Of a stretch of DNA of 64,000 nt, positions 53,013 through 62,134 are shown one piece after another. Source of the stretch: Paenibacillus swuensis (lineage in GTDB: Bacteria; Bacillota; Bacilli; Paenibacillales; DY6); assembly GCF_001644605.1 (NCBI RefSeq), contig NZ_CP011388.1, positions 1,078,501 through 1,142,500 of the forward strand. The letters are read 5' to 3'. A model generated the notes under the pieces. The model saw nothing but the letters and a program-made list of their open reading frames with translations. It was not told the origin of the DNA and did not search any database. How positions within the stretch are numbered: the first letter of the stretch is position 1; the number at the start of each line of letters is the position of its first letter. A program made the position numbers and the translations under genes.

Positions 53013-53906
53013 TTGGAGATCTATAAGTTTGTGGCGGACACGCAGCTTGGAGTGGGGGTGGAATCGCTCTTCTTCACCGTGCAATCCTTACATCATGCGT
53101 CGCCGTTGCATTGCCATGATTATTATGAAATCTTCCTGGTGATTGAAGGGGAAGCGATTCACTGTGTGAACGGGGCGAGGGAGCCGATTAGCCAAGGCGC
53201 GATGGTGTTCATGCGGCCCGAAGATATACACGCCTATGACTGGGCTGGCGAGCAGGATTGCCGTTTCATTAATATCATCTTCAGACAGGAAGCGATGGAG
53301 AACGCGTTCGCTTTTCTGGGGAAGGCGTTTAACCGGGAACTGCTGCTGAATTGCACAGTGCCGCCGACCGTATATGTGACGCTATTGGAGCAGGAGCATA
53401 TTACGGGCCGGTTGGACCGGATGGGGGTATATCGGGGAAGGGACGAGAAGGCGCTAGAAGTATTGCTCCGAGGGTTATTGATTGATTTGTTGGTTACCCA
53501 TTTCGGAAAATTCCAGATCGGTCCGGATGAGAGGCTGCCGAGCTGGCTGGAAGCACTGTTGGTTCAAATGCAACGCGAAGATAACTTTACGGCGGGGCTG
53601 CCCCGCATGTACGAGTTGTCCAACCGAAGTCCCGGCCACCTCAATCGTGTATTTCGACAGCTGCTCCACACGACACCGGTTGAATATATTAATCAGCTGA
53701 AACTTAACTACACGAAGCATCTCCTTGCGACCACATCCCTGAGCGTGACAGATATCGCGCTGACCGCCGGATTTAATAACCTCAGCCACTACCATCATCT
53801 GTTCCGCAGAGTGTTCCATCGCACGCCCATGGAATTCCGCGCTGAGCAGCCGGAGGCTGAACGAGTGCGGGTGGATATGAATAGGGACGACAATGTCGTC
53901 ACATGA
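53013..53906 (+). CDS. AraC-family regulator with cupin sensor domain
   Basis: 297 residues from TTG 53013, chosen because GAGGAGG ends 8-9 nt upstream; ATG 52995 or 52986 would overlap that site. The cupin half (about 20-110) has HCHDYYEIFLVIEGEAIHCVNG and MRPEDIHAYDW. The C-terminal HTH pair (about 190-285) has LPRMYELSNRSPGHLNRVF and LSVTDIALTAGFNNLSHYHHLF, then RTPMEFRAE. Divergent from the beta-mannosidase gene across 142 bp, the usual layout for a sugar-responsive local activator. Confidence 0.88.
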   Translation: MEIYKFVADTQLGVGVESLFFTVQSLHHASPLHCHDYYEIFLVIEGEAIHCVNGAREPISQGAMVFMRPEDIHAYDWAGEQDCRFINIIFRQEAMENAFAFLGKAFNRELLLNCTVPPTVYVTLLEQEHITGRLDRMGVYRGRDEKALEVLLRGLLIDLLVTHFGKFQIGPDERLPSWLEALLVQMQREDNFTAGLPRMYELSNRSPGHLNRVFRQLLHTTPVEYINQLKLNYTKHLLATTSLSVTDIALTAGFNNLSHYHHLFRRVFHRTPMEFRAEQPEAERVRVDMNRDDNVVT

Positions 53907-54092
53907 GACTTTTGTATTACCTATATGTCGGAGTATATCTAGTTAATAGAATTTAGGTATATTCATCCCTGCTAATAGTCTTGATATAGCAAGAATATCA
54001 TCGGAATGTGTCAAAACTTGAGACTTTTTTCCTTGTTTATCACGTAGGTCTATGCTATATTTTGGATGTAATATATAACTATTTTCCTTATA

Positions 54093-54190
54093 CATACGAA
54101 AAAGGCAAACCTGTCGAAAGGCGGGGACGCAAAGCCGCGGGTCTACAGCTCAAAAATCATTTGAGTCATGACAGCCGGGTTGCCAGAGTG
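54093..54190 (+). promoter_or_regulatory. Cyclic di-GMP-I (GEMM-I) riboswitch aptamer
   Basis: Conserved core in order: GGCAAACC (P1 and the ligand-side G), CGAAAG tetraloop, GGGGACGCAAAGCC (the family hallmark), a receptor helix with GGGTCTACAGC, a variable AT-rich hairpin (about 54149-54167) and the closing ACAGCCGGGTTGCC. A terminator follows within 20 nt, so control is probably transcriptional. It precedes the SLH surface protein gene by about 80 bp. Confidence 0.9.
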
Positions 54191-54208
54191 TATTTTAGGT
54201 GCATTCGG

Positions 54209-54237
54209 CATTCGCCTATGGCGTAATGTCTTTTTTT
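54209..54237 (+). terminator. Riboswitch expression-platform terminator
   Basis: CATTCGCC (54209-54216) pairs with GGCG-T-AATG (54220-54228), followed by TC and seven T. Upstream sequence (GCATTCGG) could form an alternative pairing. Confidence 0.75.
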
Positions 54238-54270
54238 ATGGCTAAGGGGACAGAAAAAGGGAGGACCATC

Positions 54271-57200
54271 ATGGTCTGGAGAAAAAGCAGCAAGAAAGTA
54301 ATCTTTACTTTGTTCCTAATTCTATCTCTAGTAATTTCTAATGTAGGGATCGTTTACGGACAGAGCGCACAAGGAGCAACCGATGTATCCAACAGCTGGG
54401 CTAAAGATTCACTGTCCCGTTGGTTAGATCAAGGGTTAATTACCGCGGATGCAAGCAAGAAGGTGAGGCCCGACAGCAAGGTAACCAGGGCGGAAATGGC
54501 AGCCTTGATTAACAGGGCGTATGGATTTACAGAACAGTCTCAAGAAGATTTCAAGGACGTTTCTCCAAAGAAATGGTATTATGCCGAGATTGCCAAAGCG
54601 AAATCAGCTGGATACCTATCGGGTAATCAGGACGGCTCATTCAAGCCCGATTCTGTTGTTACAAGACAAGAAGCGGCTAAGATGATAAGCGATCTGATGA
54701 AGTTGGATGTTGCGAAAGCAGAGGGCGCTTTAAACGGTTTTAAAGATGCGGACCGGATTCCTAATTGGAGCAAGCCTGCTTTACAAGCAGTTAAATCAGC
54801 AGGTTATATGAGCGGTTATACCGACCAAACGATTCGACCAGCCACCCCAATTACACGTGCCGAAGCCGTGGTGATGTTAGATAAAGCTGTCGGTACGATC
54901 ATATCTTCCAATGGAGTTACAGGCCCGGAAACGGAAAAAACCATTAAAGGGAATGTAACCATTACCAAAGCAGGGACCACGCTACAAAACACGGTCATTG
55001 AAGGGGATTTGAACTTAACTGCCGGTATCGGACAGGGCGAAGTTTCGCTTGATCATGTTACAGTGAAAGGCAGAACCATTATAGCCGGCGGTGGAGAGAA
55101 TAGTATCATTGTTACTGATTCTTCCTTGAATGTGGCGATCGTAGATAAGTTTAGAGGTAAAGTCAGATTGTTAGCTAAAGGCAACACCGTTATTCAAAAT
55201 ACGATCGTAAATTCTGCGGTTAAGTTGGAATCTGAAGTAAAAGACAATAGCAAGGGCTTTGTTAATGTCGAATTCAGGAATAAAGTGAAGGGAGAAAGTG
55301 TTCAGCTTCAGGGGTATTTTACTAAAGTTACTGTAGTAACGAAGGTGACCGTCGAGGTTCTTGAAAGAACGGAAATCGGTAACCTTGAACTGGCATCCGG
55401 TGCGGGGGAAAGTACTGTAACGGTCAAGGAAAGTGCGACATTAATGAAAGTAGTATTGAACGCGGCCGTAACTATTAAGGGCAGCGGTACAATTAAATTT
55501 GTTCTTGTTCATGTTAACGGAACAACTATTGAGCAAAAGGTAGAGGCTTATGAGTTGGGTAGCGCAACCATTACGATTACTATTAATGGTACTGTAGTTG
55601 TTAAAACTCCGGGAGCTCCAGGAACTCCTATAACACCGGGAACTCCGGGAACAAGCGTGCCGCCTCAAACTACGATCCCGAACCCGAACCCGAACCCGAA
55701 CCCGAATCCGAACCCGGACCCGGAAGAAGAACTGACGGATTTGCCGGAAGCTGAAGGTATATTTATAGTCGGGGATAATGCTTACTCCTATATCGGTGAG
55801 GAAACGAATTACTCTGATCTTCAAATTTTCCTTTATGACGCTGTAACTGATAGTGTGTATGAGACCACTTACTCAACTGCTTACGGCCCTATCGGGGAGT
55901 TTCCAATTAATGAAGGTTCGATCCCGAATGCGGAATACATAGCCAGTCTGGAGAACGAAGACTATTATGCTCTGTATGATGTTCCTATGCTGGGAAGCGT
56001 ATCGGTAAATGATGTTGTGTATGGTCATGTATTCTATGGCGGATTGGAAAAGTTAAGCTATAAAATTAATGATTACAACGTTAACGATTTGTCAGCTCAA
56101 CAGTCTGCCAGCGCAAAACCTTTGGCTCATGGAGATCAAATGACCATGTTCTTCGGAGAGAACTTAACGTTAGTAGCATTATGGAATGCATCTGAAAACA
56201 AATGGGAATTACATTCCATCAGCAGTGGAAGTGTAAGCGCACCACTGAATGTGAAGGCGTTAACCGTAACCGACACTGATATTAATGTAACTTGGAATGC
56301 CGTACCTGATGCGGATTATTACTATATTTATTACAGTAATGCATTGAACGGTACCTATGCACCTGTACTAGACAAGCAAGGTGAGAAGGCAAGAATTACA
56401 GGAACTAGTTATCTGGACACAAGCAATCTTCCTAATACTCAACGATATTATAAGGTAACAGCTGTGATAGATGCTCTTCATCTCGAATCTGCAGAGAGCA
56501 AAGTCGCTTTTGCGACCACATATCATAACAAGCACACAGCTCTAAATTTCACTGTAACTGACAGTGTGCAGGATCCTATTCTTCCAGTAATCTATATGAC
56601 GGATCGAGCGGGTCAGAAGGTATACTCTTTAAATTACGAAACGAAAGAACTAAAATCACTTGCAGTTAGCCTGCCGCCGGAAAGCATTACTTACGCTAAC
56701 GGTGAGCTGTTTGTGGCACTGCTGAAAATGCCGCACTCTTACGTAGCATCGGTGGAAAGCGGCGCCATTGCAATTATCAATGCAGGAAACTTAACGGTTA
56801 CTAAAACCATTGATATTAATTTGGATCCATATGACCTGGCGGTAGATCGTAACGGTTATATTTATGTATCATCTGGTTCGGATCAATGGACGGATCTGAA
56901 ATCATATTCAAGAGTAGGGTTTGGGGTAGGAACAAGCGGAATCCGCCATCAAAGTTATATCCTGATGCATCCGACATTAGATAAGATTTATGCCATTAAT
57001 ACCGATACGTCTCCTCGTGATATCAGAGCATACAACCTTAACACAGACGGCACATTTGTAGAGCCGGCGTATCCGGGCGGCTATGATTCTCCTTATCACG
57101 GAGATCATACCATGACGGTATTCATGAAACTCTCTCCGGACGGAAAGTATTTGTTCAACGGAGCAGGAACTATTTTCCAAACCGTTAGCAGCAAGGCAGA

Positions 57201-57444
57201 TGACATGAAATTTGTAACGAAGCTAACCGCTGGGTTTAGCGATGTTGCTTTCGATATCCCGAATAATCAATTTTTCACTATCAGCAACACCAACGTGGGT
57301 GTATATAATTACAACGAATTGAAGCAAACCGGAATCTATCACACAGATGGAATGGGTAGCGGATTATTCGAGGCGAAGAGTCAGTTGATCGCCATTACCA
57401 CCCTTGGTGGAAAGACAATCGTAGAGTATATCAATAAGAAATAG
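54271..57444 (+). CDS. SLH-anchored surface protein with FN3 and propeller-like domains
   Basis: 1057 residues from ATG 54271 (GGGAGG upstream). Signal peptide 1-32. Three SLH domains (about 40-88, 92-145, 155-208; NSWAKDSLSRWLDQGLI, VTRAEMAALINRAYG, AIAKAKSAGYLSG-type motifs) bind pyruvylated wall polymer. Then a beta-solenoid-like region of Val/Thr repeats (about 215-455), a Pro-Asn linker (about 469-484), an unknown domain (about 490-650), an FN3 domain (about 654-750) and a YVTN-type beta-propeller (about 765-1057). The upstream c-di-GMP riboswitch ties it to the motile-sessile switch; an adhesin or matrix role is likely. Ligand unknown. Confidence 0.88.
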   Translation: MVWRKSSKKVIFTLFLILSLVISNVGIVYGQSAQGATDVSNSWAKDSLSRWLDQGLITADASKKVRPDSKVTRAEMAALINRAYGFTEQSQEDFKDVSPKKWYYAEIAKAKSAGYLSGNQDGSFKPDSVVTRQEAAKMISDLMKLDVAKAEGALNGFKDADRIPNWSKPALQAVKSAGYMSGYTDQTIRPATPITRAEAVVMLDKAVGTIISSNGVTGPETEKTIKGNVTITKAGTTLQNTVIEGDLNLTAGIGQGEVSLDHVTVKGRTIIAGGGENSIIVTDSSLNVAIVDKFRGKVRLLAKGNTVIQNTIVNSAVKLESEVKDNSKGFVNVEFRNKVKGESVQLQGYFTKVTVVTKVTVEVLERTEIGNLELASGAGESTVTVKESATLMKVVLNAAVTIKGSGTIKFVLVHVNGTTIEQKVEAYELGSATITITINGTVVVKTPGAPGTPITPGTPGTSVPPQTTIPNPNPNPNPNPNPDPEEELTDLPEAEGIFIVGDNAYSYIGEETNYSDLQIFLYDAVTDSVYETTYSTAYGPIGEFPINEGSIPNAEYIASLENEDYYALYDVPMLGSVSVNDVVYGHVFYGGLEKLSYKINDYNVNDLSAQQSASAKPLAHGDQMTMFFGENLTLVALWNASENKWELHSISSGSVSAPLNVKALTVTDTDINVTWNAVPDADYYYIYYSNALNGTYAPVLDKQGEKARITGTSYLDTSNLPNTQRYYKVTAVIDALHLESAESKVAFATTYHNKHTALNFTVTDSVQDPILPVIYMTDRAGQKVYSLNYETKELKSLAVSLPPESITYANGELFVALLKMPHSYVASVESGAIAIINAGNLTVTKTIDINLDPYDLAVDRNGYIYVSSGSDQWTDLKSYSRVGFGVGTSGIRHQSYILMHPTLDKIYAINTDTSPRDIRAYNLNTDGTFVEPAYPGGYDSPYHGDHTMTVFMKLSPDGKYLFNGAGTIFQTVSSKADDMKFVTKLTAGFSDVAFDIPNNQFFTISNTNVGVYNYNELKQTGIYHTDGMGSGLFEAKSQLIAITTLGGKTIVEYINKK
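55677..55722 (+). repeat. Hexanucleotide repeat encoding a Pro-Asn linker
   Basis: About seven tandem CCGAAC-type hexamers encoding (PN)n then PDP, in frame in the SLH protein gene. Length changes would alter linker length without breaking the frame. Confidence 0.8.
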
Positions 57445-57465
57445 ATTGGGTATGTAGTACAATTA

Positions 57466-57500
57466 GGCACATTGGGTAAGGACCCGATGTGCCGTTTTTT
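57466..57500 (+). terminator. Terminator after SLH protein gene
   Basis: GGCACATTGGGT pairs with ACCC-G-ATGTGCC, then GTTTTTT. Confidence 0.85.
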
Positions 57501-57529
57501 ATAAAATTAAGAAGGGTGCGATATTCACT

Positions 57530-59410
57530 ATGAAGAAATGGCTTATGCTTCTATTGTTAGTAGCATTCATGACGCCCGTTACATCCGTGTTAGCGGAGAC
57601 AAACCAGCGGGTTTACAGCTTCAAAGACGAGATTACAACAGTAAATATTCCTATGAAAAGTATATCTTCATATCGTTTACTGGACAATTATATTGCTTAT
57701 GAGAAAATGGAAGATAATACGACCCACATCTATGTGACCAATTTAAATACCGGAGAAATCAATAAGCTTACTTCAGTCAAGAGTTTTAAGGGTATTCCGG
57801 TATTATCGCAAACACCTCAAGGAATTATGGTCTTATGGTCTGAACAGAGGGGCAGCGAACAAGGAAATTTATTTGCTTATGACATTAAGAGTCAGACAAC
57901 TAAATCTCTGCTTAAAGGAACTTTTTCACAGCTCACGGCGGATGGTTCATTGATTGCCTGGACGAATATGGATACTGGCAATATTCATACTTATGACATA
58001 GTGTCCGGGGTTAATGAAACCATAGCGAAAGGTTCATACCCACAGATTAAAAAAGGAATTATCGTATACAGAAATGACCAAGGGCAACTGACAGTTTACC
58101 TATCGCAAACGAAAGAGACAAAGTTGATCATGAGTAGTCATATTGAGTCTTTTGCATTCACGGGCAGATATATTTTGGTTAGAGAGCGTATTAACCAAAC
58201 AAATTCATTTCAACTTTATGATTTACAAGATTTTAGACAATTCGGAAATAACTTAAATGCAGATGAGAAAGTTCATAAAACTTATCTTTATGCAGATGAC
58301 AGTTTCGGGGTGTGGGTTAAGGAAACGGCTTCCGGCAATGCCGAAGTTACCGGAGCGGATCTGATATTTAGGGGAGTTTTCCCTATCGCTATGAAACCCA
58401 CTCCTGCCAGAAATATACTAGGTATACAAAAGGATGTGCTGTATTTCCTTGATGCTAAAGATAATTTAGTTAAGAGAACGATCATGCCTCCCTCCAACCG
58501 TACCGTCAGGGATGCGGAACCTATCAGTGTAATGATTAACGGTAAGATCGCTGACCTACATCATCCTTCATTGCTCATTAACGAAAATTATTACGTTGAT
58601 GCTGCCGCAGTACTTGAGCAATTAGGATACAAGGTTAACTGGGATAAAGGAATCAATCAGCTTCGCGCTGAAGGGAACGGAAAATCAGTTGTTATTACAG
58701 CGGACCAGAATTCAATTATGGCGGGCAGTGATCGGATACCGCTAGAATCTTCACCTGTGGTCCGTTCTGAAGTATTGTACATTCCAATTGAAGTCATAAA
58801 CCGGATGGGCGATAAGAAAGTTAGCGTAAACAAAGATAAAAGTACGAAGGTGAATACAATTTATATTCGTCCATATGATACAGCAGATACTCTGTATTTC
58901 GAAAACGGCAGGATTAAGTATAAAGGTCAGCTTGCAAACGGAATAAGACAAGGCACAGGTGCCTCGTATAACGAGGAGAACGGCGGCAGGGATTATAACG
59001 GAGAGTGGCTTGCCGATAAAATGCATGGAGAGGGAATCATGTACAGCTGGTCAGGTAAATCAATTTTTTTCAAAGGCAAAATGGAGAATGGACTTCAGTT
59101 GGAAGGGATCGAATACTATCCAGGCACCCAAACTCCTCGTTTTGAAGGTAAGTACAGAAGAGGACTTCCGTGGGAAGGAAGGGGGCTGAATTTATTTCCA
59201 GATGGCACAGCCTTTGCTTATCATTTAAAGAGCGGTGCAAAGAATGGCAATGCTGTACTTTACAATTCCGACGGAACGATCAATCGGTTGTTAGTTTATA
59301 AGAATGACATCGCAATTCAGGGTACATTCTATAAAAATGGTAAAGTTGTGTATAAAGGTATAACGGACGAATATGGTGAACCGATCAGTAAGGTAAATGT
59401 GAAGAAATAA
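57530..59410 (+). CDS. Secreted protein with propeller, copper amine oxidase-N-like and MORN domains
   Basis: 626 residues. Signal peptide 1-22 (WLMLLLLVAFMTPVTSVLAE). Residues about 30-315 form a TolB-like beta-propeller (repeated YVTNLNTGEINKLT and AYDIKSQTTKSL-type strands). About 325-450 is a copper amine oxidase-N-type domain in two halves (INENYYVDAAAVLEQLGYKV, VLYIPIEVINRMG). About 455-600 carries MORN repeats (IKYKGQLANGIRQGTG, RDYNGEWLADKMHGEGIM, RFEGKYRRGLPWEGRG). AAGAAGGG is upstream of ATG 57530. Separated by a terminator from the SLH gene but in the same direction, so it may share its role in the envelope. Function unknown. Confidence 0.8.
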   Translation: MKKWLMLLLLVAFMTPVTSVLAETNQRVYSFKDEITTVNIPMKSISSYRLLDNYIAYEKMEDNTTHIYVTNLNTGEINKLTSVKSFKGIPVLSQTPQGIMVLWSEQRGSEQGNLFAYDIKSQTTKSLLKGTFSQLTADGSLIAWTNMDTGNIHTYDIVSGVNETIAKGSYPQIKKGIIVYRNDQGQLTVYLSQTKETKLIMSSHIESFAFTGRYILVRERINQTNSFQLYDLQDFRQFGNNLNADEKVHKTYLYADDSFGVWVKETASGNAEVTGADLIFRGVFPIAMKPTPARNILGIQKDVLYFLDAKDNLVKRTIMPPSNRTVRDAEPISVMINGKIADLHHPSLLINENYYVDAAAVLEQLGYKVNWDKGINQLRAEGNGKSVVITADQNSIMAGSDRIPLESSPVVRSEVLYIPIEVINRMGDKKVSVNKDKSTKVNTIYIRPYDTADTLYFENGRIKYKGQLANGIRQGTGASYNEENGGRDYNGEWLADKMHGEGIMYSWSGKSIFFKGKMENGLQLEGIEYYPGTQTPRFEGKYRRGLPWEGRGLNLFPDGTAFAYHLKSGAKNGNAVLYNSDGTINRLLVYKNDIAIQGTFYKNGKVVYKGITDEYGEPISKVNVKK

Positions 59411-59633
59411 CGAGTCTGTAAAATACTTTGTGTAAACTCCCAAATCTATAAGATATGTAGATTTGGGAGAGCGCAATGGAATGAAGACAGAGAAGAACGC
59501 TCAAGACTTTTAAAGTGTTAATGACATGTTCCATAAAGACCTTTACTCCCAACAACAGGAAAAAAGCTTGCTTTATAAGCAAACTTAATATATCCTAATT
59601 ATGGAAGTAAACAACCCTAAGGAGGTGAATCGA

Positions 59634-59849
59634 ATGGAACAGATGTGTATGAACATGATGATGAACATGTGTATGGAAGACACCATGAGCAAGATGAAAT
59701 GCATGAAAATGATGATGGACAACATGCAAGAAATGAACATGATGGACAGCATGGACATGGAGATGATGATGTCCAAGATGCAACAGTGTGATGAAATGAT
59801 GACGCAAATGATGACGATGATGAATGGAATGAAGCAATCCACAATGTAA
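59634..59849 (+). CDS. Extremely methionine-rich small protein
   Basis: 71 residues from ATG 59634, with an excellent AAGGAGGTGAATCG site. 32 of 71 residues are Met (45 percent), plus four Cys (5, 13, 23, 52), Asp/Glu, Lys and Gln. The pattern (EQMCMNMMMNMCMED, KMKCMKMMMDNMQE) suits one amphipathic helix or coiled coil and dense soft-metal binding, for example Cu(I). There is no signal peptide. The gene stands alone between a hairpin-rich leader and a terminator. No family recognised. A copper buffer, oxidant sink or spore-associated protein are possibilities, none supported by context. Confidence 0.65.
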   Translation: MEQMCMNMMMNMCMEDTMSKMKCMKMMMDNMQEMNMMDSMDMEMMMSKMQQCDEMMTQMMTMMNGMKQSTM

Positions 59850-59932
59850 AGTCGGAAGCTTTACATCGGGCTGCATAACAGTTCACTGAGTGCAGGAATT
59901 GAGCTTTAGAACTTAATTTATACGTCCTTATT

Positions 59933-59971
59933 GGCGGGTCAAGCAGTCCACTGCATACCGGCCTTTTTTTT
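59933..59971 (+). terminator. Terminator downstream of Met-rich gene
   Basis: GGCGGGT / ACCGGCC outer stem with one mismatch and GCAGT / ACTGC inner stem, then eight T. An additional TGTAAAG / CTTTACA hairpin lies at the end of the gene (59845-59865). Confidence 0.7.
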
Positions 59972-60290
59972 ATTTATACTGTGCCAGTTTCTTCCCTACA
60001 TTAACCCTCTGTACTTTCAAGGCCAGCCATTGTTCCTGTAACTGACGTCCGTGATCTACACTTTTGGGTTGTTTCATATCTTGGAACAGCTCCAACATTT
60101 GTTGGTTAATCCGTGCGTAGGACTCCTGCAGAGCAGCAAGCACCTGACTGACTCTCACTTCGAGCAATATGCTATCGGCATGGTTCAACTTCTCCAGCAA
60201 ACTGTGCTGCCAGACCGTATCCCCGATCGACCCTGCAAAATTATATAAGTCCAAGTAGTCGTTTACCCAAGCCTGCTTCAAGTGATCCAT
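59970..60290 (-). CDS. Small helical protein of unknown function
   Basis: 106 residues from ATG 60290 (AGGAG 8 nt upstream; GTG 60299 is less likely). Mostly alpha-helical and soluble, with a SILLEVRVSQVLAALQESYA helix and a basic end (VQRVNVGKKLAQYK). No domain recognised. It is downstream of proS on the same strand after a 100-bp gap. Could be a cytoplasmic or spore-related accessory protein; no evidence for either. Confidence 0.6.
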   Translation of the reverse strand: MDHLKQAWVNDYLDLYNFAGSIGDTVWQHSLLEKLNHADSILLEVRVSQVLAALQESYARINQQMLELFQDMKQPKSVDHGRQLQEQWLALKVQRVNVGKKLAQYK

Positions 60291-60390
60291 ACAAGCCACT
60301 CCTGTCCATCCAACAATTCGATTTATCTTTATACCAAGTATTATACTCGGAATAGTGAGTTAATCAATACTTTTTTTGTTTTTTGTGAAT

Positions 60391-62097
60391 TTAATTTTCA
60401 AATACGCTCAAAACTTCTTCCACAGACAAACGCCTCTTCACCCCGTCGGCGCGCTCGACAAGCTCCACAAATCCTTCGCCCGCATCCTTGCCCACAATGA
60501 TCCGATATGGCAATCCGATGAGATCGGAATCTTTAAATTTGACACCAGGCCGCTCATCTCGGTCATCCATCAGAACTTCAATGCCCTTGTCTTGCAAAAG
60601 CAGGTATAGATGCTCGGCAAGCTGCATCTGGGTCGTGTCTTTGACGGATATCGGGATGATATGGACCTGATACGGAGCTACGGACGAGGGCCATTTCATG
60701 CCCTGATCGTCATGATGTTGCTCAACCAAGGCTGATAACATCCGCGAAACACCTATGCCGTAACAGCCCATGATCATGACTTGTTCTTTTCCCTGTGGAT
60801 CCAGGAAGGTGGCCTGTAACTTTTCACTGTACTTTTTGCCCAACTTAAAAATATGACCGATCTCTATCCCCCGATGAAACACAAGCGTCCCATCATTACA
60901 TACCGGGCAAAGGTCACCTTCCGAAACGTTTCGGAAATCGCCTGTATCCATCATAGTGAAGTCTCGGCCCGGCACGATATGCTTCAAGTGGGTATCCGCC
61001 TGGTTCGCCCCCGTAATGCCCGTACGCATATTGGCCACTTGCTCATCCACCAGCACACGAATCTGCAACTGATAGGGTCCGGCAAATCCGACAGGGGCAC
61101 CGGTTACCTGCTTAACCGTCTGCGCATCGGCCATTTGAAACGTCACCGCGTTAAGATAGTTAATGACCTTAATTTCGTTTAAGTCCTGATCTCCCCGGAT
61201 CAAAATAGCTACAGGCTGCTCATCTTCCAGATAGATTAAGGTTTTGATGATATCCGTTGCTTGTATATGCAAGTGATTCGTTAAATCCTGGATCGTGCGA
61301 ATACCCGGCGTATGAATGTGTTCAGGTGTCGGAAGTGTATCGGTTGCGGATTGGGAGTTTTCCATTCTAACAGGTGCTTTGGAGACGGCTTTTTCCAGAT
61401 TAGCCGCATAGTCACAGCAAGTGCACGATGCAATGGTATCCTCGCCAATATCCGCAAGAGCCATAAATTCATGCGTCCCGCCTTCGCCGCCAATCGTGCC
61501 CGCATCGGCTTCCACAGCACGGAATCGGAGTCCGCAGCGTTGGAATATACGTTGGTAGGTTTCAAACATTGTATTATAGGTACGATTTAATCCATCCCAG
61601 TCGGTGTCAAAAGAATAAGCATCCTTCATCAAAAACTCCCGGCCGCGTAACAACCCGAAGCGTGGGCGACGTTCATACCTGAACTTGGTTTGAATTTGAT
61701 AAAGATTCACTGGAAGTTTTCGATAGGAGTTGATTTCTTGCCGGATCAATGTCGTAATGACCTCTTCATGGGTTGGCCCCAAGGTAAACTCGCGCTGGTG
61801 TCGGTCTTGCAGACGAACCAATTCGGGTCCATACAGATCGTATCGTCCGGATTCTTTCCACAGCTCCGCAGGTTGCATGGCGGGCATAAGTAACTCCTGC
61901 GCACCGGATCGATCCATTTCTTCTCGTACAATCTGTTCCAATTTTCGTAGAACTCGCAAACCTAACGGCAAATACGTATAAATTCCTGCAGCTAGTTGTC
62001 GGATGAAGCCTGCACGTAATAATAATTGATGGCTGACCGTATCTGCTTCGGCCGGTATTTCACGTAAAGTGGGCAATAGGAGCGTGCTTTGTCGCAT
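60391..62097 (-). CDS. proS: Prolyl-tRNA synthetase (bacterial type)
   Basis: 568 residues, the length of the bacterial ProRS class with an editing insertion. It charges tRNA-Pro with proline. Class II core: motif 1 (RAGFIRQLAAGIYTYLPLG), motif 2 (YERRPRFGLLRGREFLMKDA, about 140-159), TIGGEGGTHEF, then the YbaK-like editing domain (about 230-385), motif 3 (YGIGVSRMLSALVEQ) and the C-terminal anticodon-binding domain (IPISVKDTTQMQLAEHLY, DDRDERPGVKFKDSDLIGLP). Preceded by a T-box leader, so it is induced when tRNA-Pro is uncharged. Confidence 0.96.
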   Translation of the reverse strand: MRQSTLLLPTLREIPAEADTVSHQLLLRAGFIRQLAAGIYTYLPLGLRVLRKLEQIVREEMDRSGAQELLMPAMQPAELWKESGRYDLYGPELVRLQDRHQREFTLGPTHEEVITTLIRQEINSYRKLPVNLYQIQTKFRYERRPRFGLLRGREFLMKDAYSFDTDWDGLNRTYNTMFETYQRIFQRCGLRFRAVEADAGTIGGEGGTHEFMALADIGEDTIASCTCCDYAANLEKAVSKAPVRMENSQSATDTLPTPEHIHTPGIRTIQDLTNHLHIQATDIIKTLIYLEDEQPVAILIRGDQDLNEIKVINYLNAVTFQMADAQTVKQVTGAPVGFAGPYQLQIRVLVDEQVANMRTGITGANQADTHLKHIVPGRDFTMMDTGDFRNVSEGDLCPVCNDGTLVFHRGIEIGHIFKLGKKYSEKLQATFLDPQGKEQVMIMGCYGIGVSRMLSALVEQHHDDQGMKWPSSVAPYQVHIIPISVKDTTQMQLAEHLYLLLQDKGIEVLMDDRDERPGVKFKDSDLIGLPYRIIVGKDAGEGFVELVERADGVKRRLSVEEVLSVFEN

Positions 62098-62134
62098 GGG
62101 TCAACCTCACCTTCTTCTAATGTTCTGTAAATAA

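Noticed and set aside
54008-54226. 72-codon frame upstream of SLH gene
   Set aside because: Lies over the c-di-GMP aptamer and terminator; RNA structure explains the conservation.
59595-59876. His-rich minus-strand frame (93 codons)
   Set aside because: Mirror of the Met-rich gene (ATG read as CAT); the plus strand has the strong ribosome site.
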